From assembly GCA_964057225.1 (NCBI GenBank), contig OZ059897.1:14942001-15006000 (forward strand): a stretch of DNA of 64,000 nucleotides, read 5' to 3'. Positions 1 to 12,300 of this stretch are shown here, piece after piece (positions within the stretch are counted from its first letter, which is position 1; every line of letters starts with the position of its first letter). This DNA is from Auanema rhodensis (Eukaryota > Nematoda > Chromadorea > Rhabditida > Rhabditidae). The notes beneath the pieces were generated by a model. That model was given only the letters and a program-made list of their open reading frames with translations. It searched no databases and was not told the origin of the DNA. A program made the position numbers and the translations under genes.

Positions 1-3000
1 AAATAGTTTGAGATTGGGTATTCAGATGTGTAGAATCTGAAATTCCTATTGAGATTTGGCTAGGACTTCTGTTTTTTCCGGAAAAGGGGTTTATACCGAG
101 ACCATCCACAAGGTTTGTTCACAAAAAAGTTCAGGCTGTAGTCACGTTGTGCCCGATGAATGAACGATTTTCTCAAAAATCATTTAATAAAATCAAATAA
201 AAATAGTTTGAGATTGGGTATTCAGATGTGTAGAATCTGAAATCCCTAGTGAGATTTGACTATGACTTCTGATTTTTCCGGAAAAGGGGTTTATACCGAG
301 ACCATCCACAAGGTTTGTTCACAAAAAAGTTCAGGCTGTAGTCAAGTTGTGCCAGATGAATGAACGATTTTCTCAAAAATCATTTACTAAAATCAAATAA
401 AAATAGTTTGAGGTTGGGTATTCAGATGTGTAGAATCTGAAATTCCTAGTGAGATTTGACTATGACTTCTGATTTTTCCGGAAATAGGGTTTATACCGAG
501 ACCATCCACAAGGTTTGTTCACAAAAAGTTCAGGCTGTAGTCACGTTGTGCCCGATGAATGAACGATTTTTCCAAAAATCATTTACTAAAATCAAATAAA
601 AATAGTTTGAGATTGGGTATTCAGATGTGTAGAATCTGAAATCCCTAGTGAGATTTGGCTAGGACTTCTGCTTTTTCCGGAAATAGGGTTTATACCGAGA
701 CCATCCACAAGGTTTGTTCACAAAAAGTTCAGGCTGTAGTCACGTTGTGCCCGATGAATGAACGATTTTCTCAAAAATCATTTACTAAAATCAAATAAAA
801 ATAGTTTGAGATTGGGTATTCAGATGTGTAGAATCTGAAATTCCTATTGAGATTTGGCTAGGACTTCTGCTTTTTCCGGAAATAGGGTTTATACCGAGAC
901 CATCCACAAGGTTTGTTCACAAAAAAGTTCAGGCTATAGTCACGTTGTGCCCGATGAATGAACGATTTTTCCAAAAATCATTTACTAAAATCAAATAAAA
1001 ATAGTTTGAGATTGGGTATTCAGATGTGTAGAATCTGAAATCCCTAGTGAGATTTGGCTAGGACTTCTGCTTTTTCCGGAAATAGGGTTTATACCGAGAC
1101 CATCCACAAGGTTTGTTCACAAAAAGTTCAGGCTGTAGTCACGTTGTGCCCGATGAATGAACGATTTTCTCAAAAATCATTTACTAAAATCGAATAAAAA
1201 CAAATTGAGGTTGGGTATTCAGATGTGTAGAATCTGAAATTCCTATTGAGATTTGGCTAGGACTTCTGCTTTTTCCGGAAAAGGGGTTTATACCGAGACC
1301 ATCCACAAGGTTTGTTCACAAAAAAGTTCAGGCTATAGTCACGTTGTGCCCGATGAATGAACGATTTTCTCAAAAATCATTTACTAAAATCAAATAAAAA
1401 CAAATTGAGGTTGGGTATTCAGATGTGTAGAATCTGAAATTCCTATTGAGATTTGGCTAGGACTTCTGCTTTTTCCGGAAAAGGGGTTTATACCGAGACC
1501 ATCCACAAGGTTTGTTCACAAAAAAGTTCAGGCTGTAGTCACGTTGTGCCCGATGAATGAACGATTTTCTCAAAAATCATTTACTAAAATCAAATAAAAA
1601 CAAATTGAGGTTGGGTATTCAGATGTGTAGAATCTGAAATTCCTATTGAGATTTGGCTAGGACTTCTGCTTTTTCCGGAAAAGGGGTTTATACCGAGACC
1701 ATCCACAAGGTTTGTTCACAAAAAAGTTCAGGCTGTAGTCACGTTGTGCCCGATGAATGAACGATTTTCTCAAAAATCATTTACTAAAATCAAATAAAAA
1801 CAAATTGAGGTTGGGTATTCAGATGTGTAGAATCTGAAATTCCTATTGAGATTTGGCTAGGACTTCTGCTTTTTCCGGAAAAGGGGTTTATACCGAGACC
1901 ATCCACAAGGTTTGTTCACAAAAAGTTCAGGCTGTAGTCACGTTGTGCCCGATGAATGAACGATTTTCTCAAAAATCATTTACTAAAATCGAATAAAAAC
2001 AAATTGAGGTTGGGTATTCAGATGTGTAGAATCTGAAATTCCTATTGAGATTTGGCTAGGACTTCTGCTTTTTCCGGAAAAGGGGTTTATACCGAGACCA
2101 TCCACAAGGTTTGTTCACAAAAAAGTTCAGGCTATAGTCACGTTGTGCCCGATGAATGAACGATTTTCTCAAAAATCATTTACTAAAATCAAATAAAAAC
2201 AAATTGAGGTTGGGTATTCAGATGTGTAGAATCTGAAATTCCTATTGAGATTTGGCTAGGACTTCTGCTTTTTCCGGAAAAGGGGTTTATACCGAGACCA
2301 TCCACAAGGTTTGTTCACAAAAAAGTTCAGGCTGTAGTCACGTTGTGCCCGATGAATGAACGATTTTCTCAAAAATCATTTACTAAAATCAAATAAAAAC
2401 AAATTGAGGTTGGGTATTCAGATGTGTAGAATCTGAAATTCCTATTGAGATTTGGCTAGGACTTCTGCTTTTTCCGGAAAAGGGGTTTATACCGAGACCA
2501 TCCACAAGGTTTGTTCACAAAAAGTTCAGGCTGTAGTCACGTTGTGCCCGATGAATGAACGATTTTCTCAAAAATCATTTACTAAAATCGAATAAAAACA
2601 AATTGAGGTTGGGTATTCAGATGTGTAGAATCTGAAATTCCTATTGAGATTTGGCTAGGACTTCTGCTTTTTCCGGAAAAGGGGTTTATACCGAGACCAT
2701 CCACAAGGTTTGTTCACAAAAAAGTTCAGGCTATAGTCACGTTGTGCCCGATGAATGAACGATTTTCTCAAAAATCATTTACTAAAATCAAATAAAAACA
2801 AATTGAGGTTGGGTATTCAGATGTGTAGAATCTGAAATTCCTATTGAGATTTGGCTAGGACTTCTGCTTTTTCCGGAAAAGGGGTTTATACCGAGACCAT
2901 CCACAAGGTTTGTTCACAAAAAAGTTCAGGCTGTAGTCACGTTGTGCCCGATGAATGAACGATTTTCTCAAAAATCATTTACTAAAATCAAATAAAAATA

Positions 3001-6000
3001 GTTTGAGATTGGGTATTCAGATGTGTAGAATCTGAAATCCCTAGTGAGATTTGGCTAGGACTTCTGCTTTTTCCGGAAATAGGGTTTATACCGAGACCAT
3101 CCACAAGGTTTGTTCACAAAAAGTTCAGGCTGTAGTCACGTTGTGCCCGATGAATGAACGATTTTCTCAAAAATCATTTACTAAAATCAAATAAAAATAG
3201 TTTGAGATTGGGTATTCAGATGTGTAGAATCTGAAATTCCTAGTGAGATTTGACTATGACTTCTGATTTTTCCGGAAATAAGGTTTATACCGAGACCATC
3301 CACAAGGTTTGTTCACAAAAAAGTTCAGGCTGTAGTCACGTTGTGCCCGATGAATGAACGATTTTCTCAAAAATCATTTACAAAAATCAAATAAAAATAG
3401 TTTGAGGTTGGGTATTCAGATGTGTAGAATCTGAAATTCCTAGTGAGATTTGGCTAGGACTTCTGCTTTTTCCGGAAATAAGGTTTATACCGAGACCATC
3501 CACAAGGTTTGTTCACAAAAAAGTTCAGGCTGTAGTCACGTTGTGCCCGATGAATGAACGATTTTCTCAAAAATCATTTACTAAAATCAAAAAAAAATAG
3601 TTTGAGATTGGGTATTCAGATGTGTAGAATCTGAAATTCCTAGTGAGATTTGGCTAGGACTTCTGCTTTTTCCGGAAAAGGGGTTTATACCGAGACCATC
3701 CACAAGGTTTGTTCACAAAAAGTTCAGGCTGTAGTCACGTTGTGCCCGATGAATGAACGATTTTCTCAAAAATCATTTACTAAAATCAAATAAAAACAAA
3801 TTGAGGTTGGGTATTCAGATGTGTAGAATCTGAAATTCCTAGTGAGATTTGGCTAGGACTTCTGATTTTTCCGGAAATAAGGTTTATACCGAGACCATCC
3901 ACAAGGTTTGTTCACAAAAAAGTTCAGGCTGTAGTCACGTTGTGCCCGATGAATGAACGATTTTCTCAAAAATCATTTACAAAAATCAAATAAAAATAGT
4001 TTGAGGTTGGGTATTCAGATGTGTAGAATCTGAAATTCCTAGTGAGATTTGGCTAGGACTTCTGCTTTTTCCGGAAATAAGGTTTATACCGAGACCATCC
4101 ACAAGGTTTGTTCACAAAAAAGTTCAGGCTGTAGTCACGTTGTGCCCGATGAATGAACGATTTTCTCAAAAATCATTTACTAAAATCAAAAAAAAATAGT
4201 TTGAGATTGGGTATTCAGATGTGTAGAATCTGAAATTCCTAGTGAGATTTGGCTAGGACTTCTGATTTTTCCGGAAATAGGGTTTATACCGAGACCATCC
4301 ACAAGGTTTGTTCACAAAAAAGTTCAGGCTGTAGTCACGTTGTGCCCGATGAATGAACGATTTTCTCAAAAATCTTTTACTAAAATCAAATAAAAACAGT
4401 TTGAGATTGGGTATTCAGATGTGTAGAATCTGAAATTCCTAGTGAGATTTGACTAGGACATCTGCTTTTTCCGGAAAAACGGTTTATACCGAGACCATCC
4501 ACAAGGTTTGTTCACAAAAAAGTTCAGGCTGTAGTCACGTTGTGCCCGATGAATGAACGATTTTCTCAAAAATCTTTTACTAAAATCAAATAAAAACAGT
4601 TTGAGATTGGGTATTCAGATGTGTAGAATCTGAAATTCCTAGTGAGATTTGACTATGACTTCTGCTTTTTCCGGAAAAACGGTTTATACCGAGACCATCC
4701 ACAAGGTTTGTTCACAAAAAAGTTCAGGCTGTAGTCACGTTGTGCCCGATGAATGAACGATTTTCTCAAAAATCTTTTACTAAAATCAAATAAAAATAGT
4801 TTGAGATTGGGTATTCAGATGTGTAGAATCTGAAATTCCTAGTGAGATTTGACTATGACTTCTGATTTTTCCGGAAATAGGGTTTATACCGAGACCATCC
4901 ACAAGGTTTGTTCACAAAAAAGTTCAGGCTGTAGTCACGTTGTGCCCGATGAATGAACGATTTTCTCAAAAATCATTTACTAAAATCAAATTAAAATAGT
5001 TTGAGGTTGGGTATTCAGATGTGTAGAATCTGAAATCCCTAGTGAGATTTGACTATGACTTCTGATTTTTCCGGAAATAGGGTTTATACCGAGACCATCC
5101 ACAAGGTTTGTTCACAAAAAAGTTCAGGCTGTAGTCACGTTGTGCCCGATGAATGAACGATTTTTCCAAAAATCATTTACTAAAATCAAATAAAAATAGT
5201 TTGAGGTTGGGTATTCAGATGTGTAGAATCTGAAATTCCTAGTGAGATTTGGCTAGGACTTCTGCTTTTTCCGGAAAAGGGGTTTATACCGAGACCATCC
5301 ACAAGGTTTGTTCACAAAAAAGTTCAGGCTGTAGTCACGTTGTGCCCGATGAATGAACGATTTTTCCAAAAATCATTTACTAAAATCAAATAAAAATAGT
5401 TTGAGGTTGGGTATTCAGATGTGTAGAATCTGAAATTCCTAGTGAGATTTGGCTAGGACTTCTGATTTTTCCGGAAATAAGGTTTATACCGAGACCATCC
5501 ACAAGGTTTGTTCACAAAAAAGTTCAGGCTGTAGTCACGTTGTGCCCGATGAATGAACGATTTTTCCAAAAATCATTTACTAAAATCAAATAAAAATAGT
5601 TTGAGGTTGGGTATTCAGATGTGTAGAATCTGAAATTCCTAGTGAGATTTGGCTAGGACTTCTGATTTTTCCGGAAATAAGGTTTATACCGAGACCATCC
5701 ACAAGGTTTGTTCACAAAAAAGTTCAGGCTGTAGTCACGTTGTGCCCGATGAATGAACGATTTTTCCAAAAATCATTTACTAAAATCAAATAAAAATAGT
5801 TTGAGGTTGGGTATTCAGATGTGTAGAATCTGAAATTCCTAGTGAGATTTGGCTAGGACTTCTGATTTTTCCGGAAATAAGGTTTATACCGAGACCATCC
5901 ACAAGGTTTGTTCACAAAAAAGTTCAGGCTGTAGTCACGTTGTGCCCGATGAATGAACGATTTTTCCAAAAATCATTTACTAAAATCAAATAAAAATAGT

Positions 6001-6310
6001 TTGAGGTTGGGTATTCAGATGTGTAGAATCTGAAATTCCTAGTGAGATTTGGCTAGGACTTCTGCTTTTTCCGGAAAAGGGGTTTATACCGAGACCATCC
6101 ACAAGGTTTGTTCACAAAAAAGTTCAGGCTGTAGTCACGTTGTGCCCGATGAATGAACGATTTTTCCAAAAATCATTTACTAAAATCAAATAAAAATAGT
6201 TTGAGGTTGGGTATTCAGATGTGTAGAATCTGAAATTCCTAGTGAGATTTGGCTAGGACTTCTGCCTTTTCCGGAAAAGGGGTTTATACCAAGACCATCC
6301 ACAAGGTTTG
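1..6310. repeat. Satellite array A, unit 199-200 bp, about 31.5 copies
   Basis: Head-to-tail units begin at 1, 201, 401, 600, 799, 999 and so on to the last full start near 6190. Unit length alternates between 199 and 200 because of one A in a run before GTTCAGGC. The array is already running at base 1, so it extends beyond the window. Units are nearly identical and differ at a few diagnostic sites: TAGTTTGAG versus CAAATTGAG at the unit start, CTTTTTCCGG versus ATTTTTCCGG, AAAAGGGG versus AAATAGGG or AAATAAGG, and TTTTCTC versus TTTTTCC near the end. Each unit holds three inverted repeats: a 7-base stem TTCAGAT/ATCTGAA with a 7-base loop, the palindrome TTTCCGGAAA, and GATTTT/AAAATC. No reading frame of useful length exists. 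The GC content is clearly above the unique DNA to the right. This is a satellite; function is unknown. Confidence 0.98.
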
Positions 6311-6343
6311 GAGGTTGGGTATTCAGATGTAGTTATCAGAGCC
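6301..6343. repeat. Junction between satellites A and B
   Basis: The last A unit stops after CCACAAGGTTTG. It is followed directly by GAGGTTGGGTATTCAGATG, which is the beginning of another A unit, so roughly 80-90 bases of unit end have been lost. About 14 linker bases (6330-6343) then lead into the first B unit. The array boundary is therefore an internal deletion plus a fusion, not a gradual decay. Confidence 0.9.
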
Positions 6344-9300
6344 GATGTAGCCTAACAAAGCCGTAAGCAGCATGTGGAGTGATGCAAGAAGGTCGAAGAA
6401 GTGAAGTCCAGTTGAAACTCTTTCAGTTTCCTTAATGATTAACAGATTAAAACCACTCAGATGAGCAGATTACAAAAGCTTTCCGTTGCCGGCTAGCTCG
6501 CGGTCATCAACTTCCGAAGAAGTTCTTCACGCTCGCAACCTGCTCATTACCCTTTCACCGCGGTCAACATGTGTCGAAGTTTAAAAGGGAATGTGAAATA
6601 CAAACTACAGAAATGATTCTGTGTAGTATGATTTCAAAGATTCACTGTTATCTCTGAAGAGAACTAACTGGATCGCCGTATTTGGTATGGGATGTATACG
6701 GTGCCATACATCCTGATGTAGCCTAACAGAGCCGTAAGCAGCATGTGGAGTGATGCAAGAAGGTCGAAGAAGTGAAGTCCAGTTGAAACTCTTTCAATTT
6801 CCTGAATGATTAACCGTTTAAAACCACTCAGATGAGCAGATTACAAAAGCTTTCCGTTGCCGGCTAGCTCGCGGTCATCAACTTCCGAAGAAGTTCTTCA
6901 CGCTCGCAACCTGCTCATTACCCTTTCACCGCGGTCAACATGTGTCGAAGTTTAAAAGGGAATGCGAAATACAAACTACAGAAATGATTCTGTGTAGTAT
7001 GATTTCAAAGATTCACTGTTATCTCTGAAGAGAACTAACTGGATCGCCGTATTTGGTATGGGATGTATACGGTGCCATACATCCTGATGTAGCCTAACAA
7101 AGCCGTAAGCAGCATGTGGAGTGATGCAAGAAGGTCGAAGAAGTGAAGTCCAGTTGAAACTCTTTCAATTTCCTGAATGATTAACCGTTTAAAACCACTC
7201 AGATGAGCAGATTACAAAAGCTTTCCGTTGCCGGCTAGCTCGCGGTCATCAACTTCCGAAGAAGTTCTTCACGCTCGCAACCTGCTCATTACCCTTTCAC
7301 CGCGGTCAACATGTGTCGAAGTTTAAAAGGGAATGTGAAATACAAACTACAGAAATGATTCTGTGTAGTATGATTTCAAAGATTCACTATTATCTCTGAA
7401 GAGAACTAACTGGATCGCCGTATTTGGTATGGGATGTATACGGTGCCATACATCCTGATGTAGCCTAACAAAGCCGTAAGCAGCATGTGGAGTGATGCAA
7501 GAAGGTCGAAGAAGTGAAGTCCAGTTGAAACTCTTTCAGTTTCCTTGATGATTAACAGATTAAAACCACTCAGATGAGCAGATTACAAAAGCTTTCCGTT
7601 GCCGGCTAGCTCGCGGTCATCAACTTCCGAAGAAGTTCTTCACGCTCGCAACCTGCTCATTACCCTTTCACCGCGGTCAACATGTGTCGAAGTTTAAAAG
7701 GGAATGTGAAATACAAACTACAGAAATGATTCTGTGTAGTATGATTTCAAAGATTCACTGTTATCTCTGAAGAGAACTAACTGGATCGCCGTATTTGGTA
7801 TGGGATGTATACGCTGCCATAGAGCCTGATGTAGCCTGACAGAGCCGTAAGCAGCATGGGGAGTGATGCAAGAAGGTCGAAGAAGTGAAGTCCAGTTGAA
7901 ACTCTTTCAGTTTCCTTGATGATTAACAGATTAAAACCACTCAGATGAGCAGATTACAAAAGCTTTCCGTTGCCGGCTAGCTCGCGGTCATCAACTTCCG
8001 AAGAAGTTCTTCACGCTCGCAACCTGCTCATTACCCTTTCACCGCGGTCAACATGTGTCGAAGTTTAAAAGGGAATGTGAAATACAAACTACAGAAATGA
8101 TTCTGTGTAGTATGATTTCAAAGATTCACTGTTATCTCTGAAGAGAACTAACTGGATCGCCGTATTTGGTATGGGATGTATACGGTGTCATACAGCCTGA
8201 TGTAGCCTAACAGAGCCGTAAGCAGCATGTGGAGTGATGCAAGAAGGTCGAAGAAGTGAAGTCCACTTGAAACTCTTTCAATTTCCTGAATGATTAACCG
8301 TTTAAAACCACTCAGATGAGCAGATTACAAAAGCTTTCCGTTGCCGGCTAGCTCGCGGTCATCAACTTCCGAAGAAGTTCTTCACGCTCGCAACCTGCTC
8401 ATTACCCTTTCACCGCGGTCAACATGTGTCGAAGTTTAAAAGGGAATGTGAAATACAAACTACAGAAATGATTCTGTGTAGTATGATTTCAAAGATTCAC
8501 TATTATCTCTGAAGAGAACTAACTGGATCGCCGTATTTGGTATGGGATGTATACGGTGCCATACATCCTGATGTAGCCTAACAAAGCCGTAAGCAGCATG
8601 TGGAGTGATGCAAGAAGGTCGAAGAAGTGAAGTCCAGTTGAAACTCTTTCAGTTTCCTTGATGATTAACAGATTAAAACCACTCAGATGAGCAGATTACA
8701 AAAGCTTTCCGTTGCCGGCTAGCTCGCGGTCATCAACTTCCGAAGAAGTTCTTCACGCTCGCAACCTGCTCATTACCCTTTCACCGCGGTCAACATGTGT
8801 CGAAGTTTAAAAGGGAATGTGAAATACAAACTACAGAAATGATTCTGTGTAGTATGATTTCAAAGATTCACTGTTATCTCTGAAGAGAACTAACTGGATC
8901 GCCGTATTTGGTATGGGATGTATACGCTGCCATAGAGCCTGATGTAGGCTGACAGAGCCGTAAGCAGCATGGGGAGTGATGCAAGAAGGTCGAAGAAGTG
9001 AAGTCCAGTTGAAACTCTTTCAGTTTCCTTAATGATTAACAGATTAAAACCACTCAGATGAGCAGATTACAAAAGCTTTCCGTTGCCGGCTAGCTCGCGG
9101 TCATCAACTTCCGAAGAAGTTCTTCACGCTCGCAACCTGCTCATTACCCTTTCACCGCGGTCAACATGTGTCGAAGTTTAAAAGGGAATGTGAAATACAA
9201 ACTACAGAAATGATTCTGTGTAGTATGATTTCAAAGATTCACTGTTATCTCTGAAGAAAAGTAACTGGATCGCCGTATTTGGTATGGGATGTACACGGTG

Positions 9301-12300
9301 TCATACAGCCTGATGTAGCTTAACAGAGCCGTAAGCAGCATGTGGAGTGATGCAAGAAGGTCGAAGAAGTGAAGTCCAGTTGAAACTCTTTCAGTTTCCT
9401 TGATGATTAACAGATTAAAACCACTCAGATGAGCAGATTACAAAAGCTTTCCGTTGCCGGCTAGCTCGCGGTCATCAACTTCCGAAGAAGTTCTTCACGC
9501 TCGCAACCTGCTCATTACCCTTTCACCGCGGTCAACATGTGTCGAAGTTTAAAAGGGAATGTGAAATACAAACTACAGAAATGATTCTGTGTAGTATGAT
9601 TTCAAAGATTCACTGTTATCTCTGAAGAAAAGTAACTGGATCGCCGTATTTGGTATGGGATGTATACGGTGTCATACAGCCTGATGTAGCCTAACAGAGC
9701 CGTAAGCAGCATGTGGAGTCATGCAAGAAGGTCGAAGAAGTAAAGTCCAGTTGAAACTCTTTCAGTTTCCTTGATGATTAACAGATTAAAACCACTCAGA
9801 TGAGCAGATTACAAAAGCTTTCCGTTGCCGGCTAGCTCGCGGTCATCAACTTCCGAAGAAGTTCTTCACGCTCGCAACCTGCTCATTACCCTTTCACCGC
9901 GGTCAACATGTGTCGAAGTTTAAAAGGGAATGTGAAATACAAACTACAGAAATGATTCTGTGTAGTATGATTTCAAAGATTCACTGTTATCTCTGAAGAG
10001 AACTAACTGGATCGCCGTATTTGGTATGGGATGTATACGGTGTCATACAGCCTGATGTAGCCTAACAGAGCCGTAAGCAGCATGTGGAGTGATGCAAGAA
10101 GGTCGAAGAAGTGAAGTCCAGTTGAAACTCTTTCAGTTTCCTTGATGATTAACAGATTAAAACCACTCAGATGAGCAGATTACAAAAGCTTTCCGTTGCC
10201 GGCTAGCTCGCGGTCATCAACTTCCGAAGAAGTTCTTCACGCTCGCAACCTGCTCATTACCCTTTCACCGCGGTCAACATGTGTCGAAGTTTAAAAGGGA
10301 ATGTGAAATACAAACTACAGAAATGATTCTGTGTAGTATGATTTCAAAGATTCACTGTTATCTCTGAAGAGAAGTAACTGGATCGCCGTATTTGGTATGG
10401 GATGTATACGCTGCCATAGAGCCTGATGTAGCCTGACAGAGCCGTAAGCAGCATGGGGAGTGATGCAAGAAGGTCGAAGAAGTGAAGTCCAGTTGAAACT
10501 CTTTCAGTTTCCTTGATGATTAACAGATTAAAACCACTCAGATGAGCAGATTACAAAAGCTTTCCGTTGCCGGCTAGCTCGCGGTCATCAACTTCCGAAG
10601 AAGTTCTTCACGCTCGCAACCTGCTCATTACCCTTTCACCGCGGTCAACATGTGTCGAAGTTTAAAAGGGAATGTGAAATACAAACTACAGAAATGATTC
10701 TGTGTAGTATGATTTCAAAGATTCACTGTTATCTCTGAAGAGAAGTAACTGGATCGCCGTATTTGGTATGGGATGTACACGGTGTCATACAGCCTGATGT
10801 AGCCTAACAGAGCCGTAAGCAGCATGTGGAGTGATGCAAGAAGGTCGAAGAAGTGAAGTCCAGTTGAAACTCTTTCAGTTTCCTTGATGATTAACAGATT
10901 AAAACCACTCAGATGAGCAGATTACAAAAGCTTTCCGTTGCCGGCTAGCTCGCGGTCATCAACTTCCGAAGAAGTTCTTCACGCTCGCAACCTGCTCATT
11001 ACCCTTTCACCGCGGTCAACATGTGTCGAAGTTTAAAAGGGAATGTGAAATACAAACTACAGAAATGATTCTGTGTAGTATGATTTCAAAGATTCACTGT
11101 TATCTCTGAAGAGAACTAACTGGATCGCCGTATTTGGTATGGGATGTATACGGTGTCATACAGCCTGATGTAGCCTAACAGAGCCGTAAGCAGCATGTGG
11201 AGTGATGCAAGAAGGTCGAAGAAGTGAAGTCCATTTGAAACTCTTTCAGTTTCCTTGATGATTAACAGATTAAAACCACTCAGATGAGCAGATTACAAAA
11301 GCTTTCCGTTGCCGGCTAGCTCGCGGTCATCAACTTCCGAAGAAGTTCTTCACGCTCGCAACCTGCTCATTACCCTTTCACCGCGGTCAACATGTGTCGA
11401 AGTTTAAAAGGGAATGTGAAATACAAACTACAGAAATGATTCTGTGTAGTATGATTTCAAAGATTCACTGTTATCTCTGAAGAGAACTAACTGGATCGCC
11501 GTATTTGGTATGGGATGTATACGGTGTCATACAGCCTGATGTAGCCTAACAGAGCCGTAAGCAGCATGTGGAGTGATGCAAGAAGGTCGAAGAAGTGAAG
11601 TCCATTTGAAACTCTTTCAGTTTCCTTGATGATTAACAGATTAAAACCACTCAGATGAGCAGATTACAAAAGCTTTCCGTTGCCGGCTAGCTCGCGGTCA
11701 TCAACTTCCGAAGAAGTTCTTCACGCTCGCAACCTGCTCATTACCCTTTCACCGCGGTCAACATGTGTCGAAGTTTAAAAGGGAATGTGAAATACAAACT
11801 ACAGAAATGATTCTGTGTAGTATGATTTCAAAGATTCACTGTTATCTCTGAAGAGAACTAACTGGATCGCCGTATTTGGTATGGGATGTATACGGTGTCA
11901 TACAGCCTGATGTAGCCTAACAGAGCCGTAAGCAGCATGTGGAGTGATGCAAGAAGGTCGAAGAAGTGAAGTCCATTTGAAACTCTTTCAGTTTCCTTGA
12001 TGATTAACAGATTAAAACCACTCAGATGAGCAGATTACAAAAGCTTTCCGTTGCCGGCTAGCTCGCGGTCATCAACTTCCGAAGAAGTTCTTCACGCTCG
12101 CAACCTGCTCATTACCCTTTCACCGCGGTCAACATGTGTCGAAGTTTAAAAGGGAATGTGAAATACAAACTACAGAAATGATTCTGTGTAGTATGATTTC
12201 AAAGATTCACTGTTATCTCTGAAGAGAACTAACTGGATCGCCGTATTTGGTATGGGATGTATACGGTGTCATACAGCCTGATGTAGCCTAACAGAGCCGT

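Noticed and set aside
1-6310. Resemblance of the A unit start (AGTTTGAG then GTTGGG) to the 3' end and donor of nematode SL1 RNA
   Set aside because: Only about 8 bases match. The 5' part of SL1 and a downstream Sm site are missing, and half the units lose the GT, so this is not an SL RNA cluster.
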